Source: Oscillospiraceae bacterium (GTDB taxonomy: Bacteria; Bacillota; Clostridia; Oscillospirales; Ruminococcaceae). Taken from it: DNA of 6,671 bases. The notes under the pieces are model-generated. The model was not told where the DNA came from. It did not search any database and saw nothing but the letters and a program-made list of their open reading frames with translations. Location: positions 1-6,671 of the forward strand of contig JAEDOB010000123.1 of NCBI GenBank assembly GCA_016302225.1, read 5' to 3'. Positions 5,849 through 6,671 of this stretch are shown here, piece after piece; within the stretch, counting starts at the first letter, position 1, and every line of letters starts with the position of its first letter. Made by a program: the position numbers and the translations under genes.

Positions 5849-6634
5849 ATGAAGCTCGGTACTATCGGATACAATTACAGCCATGATTCGGAGTTTGTTA
5901 TGGACAGGCCAAACGGTCCCGGAAGCTGGCTTATGCTTGTTGTCAAGACGCCTGCGCTGTTTGAGCTTATGGGTAAAAAGCATTCTGTCAGAGAAAATTC
6001 CCTGGTGATAATTTCACCCGATACGCCCTGCCGATACCGTGCGGCGGGAGATACATATACCGACGACTGGATATATTTCAGTGCCGATGAAGCGGCTGTG
6101 GGGCGGTTTGATGAGCTTGACATTCCCATAAACGAGCCTGTGTATCTGGGAGATGCCGAGGCGATCTCGCATATTATTCATATACTTGCTTATGAGCATT
6201 ACAGCGCAGAGCCGTTTCATTCCGAGATCGAAGAGCATTACACGGAGATACTGCTTCTTACAATAAGCAGGGTGATTCGTTCGGGTGCACATATATCCTC
6301 GAAAATGTTCATAGAGAAAAATCACCGTATGACACAGCTGAGGACTGTTATCCACACCGAGCCCGAAAGGGTAATGAGCATTGACGATATGGCGGCATCT
6401 GTAAATATGAGCCGTTCGGGATTTCAACATCTGTACAAGAAAATGTTCGGGGTAAGTGTGATAAATGATGTCATTAGCGGGAGAGTGGAGCGGGCAAAGC
6501 GGCTGCTTTCCTCCACCGACCTGACTGTGGCGGAAATTGCCTTAAAATGCGGCTACTCCACCGAATACAATTTCATGCGTCAGTTTAAAAGCAGAACGGG
6601 AAAAACTCCCACGGGATACCGTAAGCAGATATGA
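5849..6634 (+). CDS. AraC-family transcriptional regulator
   Basis: This 261-aa protein is read from ATG 5849, which follows GGAG (5837-5840) by 8 nt. A GTG at 5840 and an ATG at 5843 are in frame but overlap or crowd that ribosome site. The N-terminal half (about 1-150) has the cupin-like sensor pattern of AraC proteins, including SLVIISPDTPCRYRAAGD and DDWIYFSADE. The C-terminal half carries two helix-turn-helix units: SIDDMAASVNMSRSGFQHLY (about 177-196) and LTVAEIALKCGYSTEYNFMR (about 225-244). It ends with FKSRTGKTPTGYRKQI, the signature end of the DNA-binding domain. Full length is normal for the family. Its position after GH43 suggests it senses a sugar released or imported in that pathway and controls the GH43 gene or a neighbouring transporter. 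The ligand is unknown. Confidence 0.92.
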   Translation: MKLGTIGYNYSHDSEFVMDRPNGPGSWLMLVVKTPALFELMGKKHSVRENSLVIISPDTPCRYRAAGDTYTDDWIYFSADEAAVGRFDELDIPINEPVYLGDAEAISHIIHILAYEHYSAEPFHSEIEEHYTEILLLTISRVIRSGAHISSKMFIEKNHRMTQLRTVIHTEPERVMSIDDMAASVNMSRSGFQHLYKKMFGVSVINDVISGRVERAKRLLSSTDLTVAEIALKCGYSTEYNFMRQFKSRTGKTPTGYRKQI

Positions 6635-6671
6635 CATAATCTATCTCACTCTCCGAGAGAAAAAGGCTATT
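6635..6671. other. Short tail with a small dyad at the window edge
   Basis: The 37 bases after the AraC stop contain CTCTC-C-GAGAG (6650-6660), a 5-bp dyad with a single central base, followed by AAAAA. The loop is too short and the following tract is A rather than T, so this is not a plus-strand terminator as it stands. It could belong to a larger structure or a leftward terminator cut by the window end. Confidence 0.2.

Noticed and set aside
1..6671. CRISPR array, tRNA or rRNA gene, insertion sequence or phage gene
   Set aside because: No regularly spaced long repeats, cloverleaf, ribosomal sequence, transposase-like protein or terminal inverted repeats were seen by eye.

Overview
The window looks like a chromosomal segment of a low-to-middle GC Bacillota (Firmicutes), most plausibly a Ruminococcus-like or other Oscillospiraceae/Lachnospiraceae gut or rumen bacterium. 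This is an inference from the protein families (a CotH-kinase surface lipoprotein, a bacterial VTC-domain protein with DUF4956, a GH43 enzyme with an AraC regulator) and from strong consensus sigma-A promoters with purine-rich ribosome sites. No marker gene is present to fix the species.

Layout. Positions 1-1980 hold a three-gene leftward operon: a VTC-domain protein (polyphosphate-polymerase-like, triphosphate tunnel fold), a DUF4956 membrane protein that overlaps it by 19 bp, and, 18 bp further on, a cysteine-motif protein that runs off the left edge. Positions 1981-2188 are a compact divergent regulatory region with two well-formed promoters facing away from each other, a 9-bp-spaced direct repeat between them, and a hairpin at the very 5' end of the leftward mRNA. 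Positions 2189-4261 encode, rightward, a 690-aa lipoprotein with a chitobiase-like domain, a complete CotH protein-kinase domain and a C-terminal InlB-type repeat domain. Positions 4262-4456 are a promoter/leader region with a 13-bp palindrome. Positions 4457-5797 encode a GH43 glycosidase without a signal peptide, and 5849-6634 an AraC-family regulator with its own extended -10 promoter.

How the genes may work together. The CotH kinase, VTC protein and DUF4956 protein look like one functional module: a cytoplasmic nucleotide/phosphate polymer enzyme, a membrane partner and an extracytoplasmic phosphotransferase. To my knowledge the biochemical role of this combination is not established. The GH43 and AraC genes look like a separate small sugar-utilisation unit, probably acting on imported xylo- or arabino-oligosaccharides.

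Points most worth a second look: (1) the VTC gene has its conserved first strand encoded upstream of the only usable ATG, with an ACG exactly where an ATG would be expected behind a Shine-Dalgarno-like GGGCGG; (2) DUF4956 resembles the MgtC family in motif order and domain plan; (3) an uncharacterised protein with a Cys-rich C-terminal motif is carried in the VTC operon.
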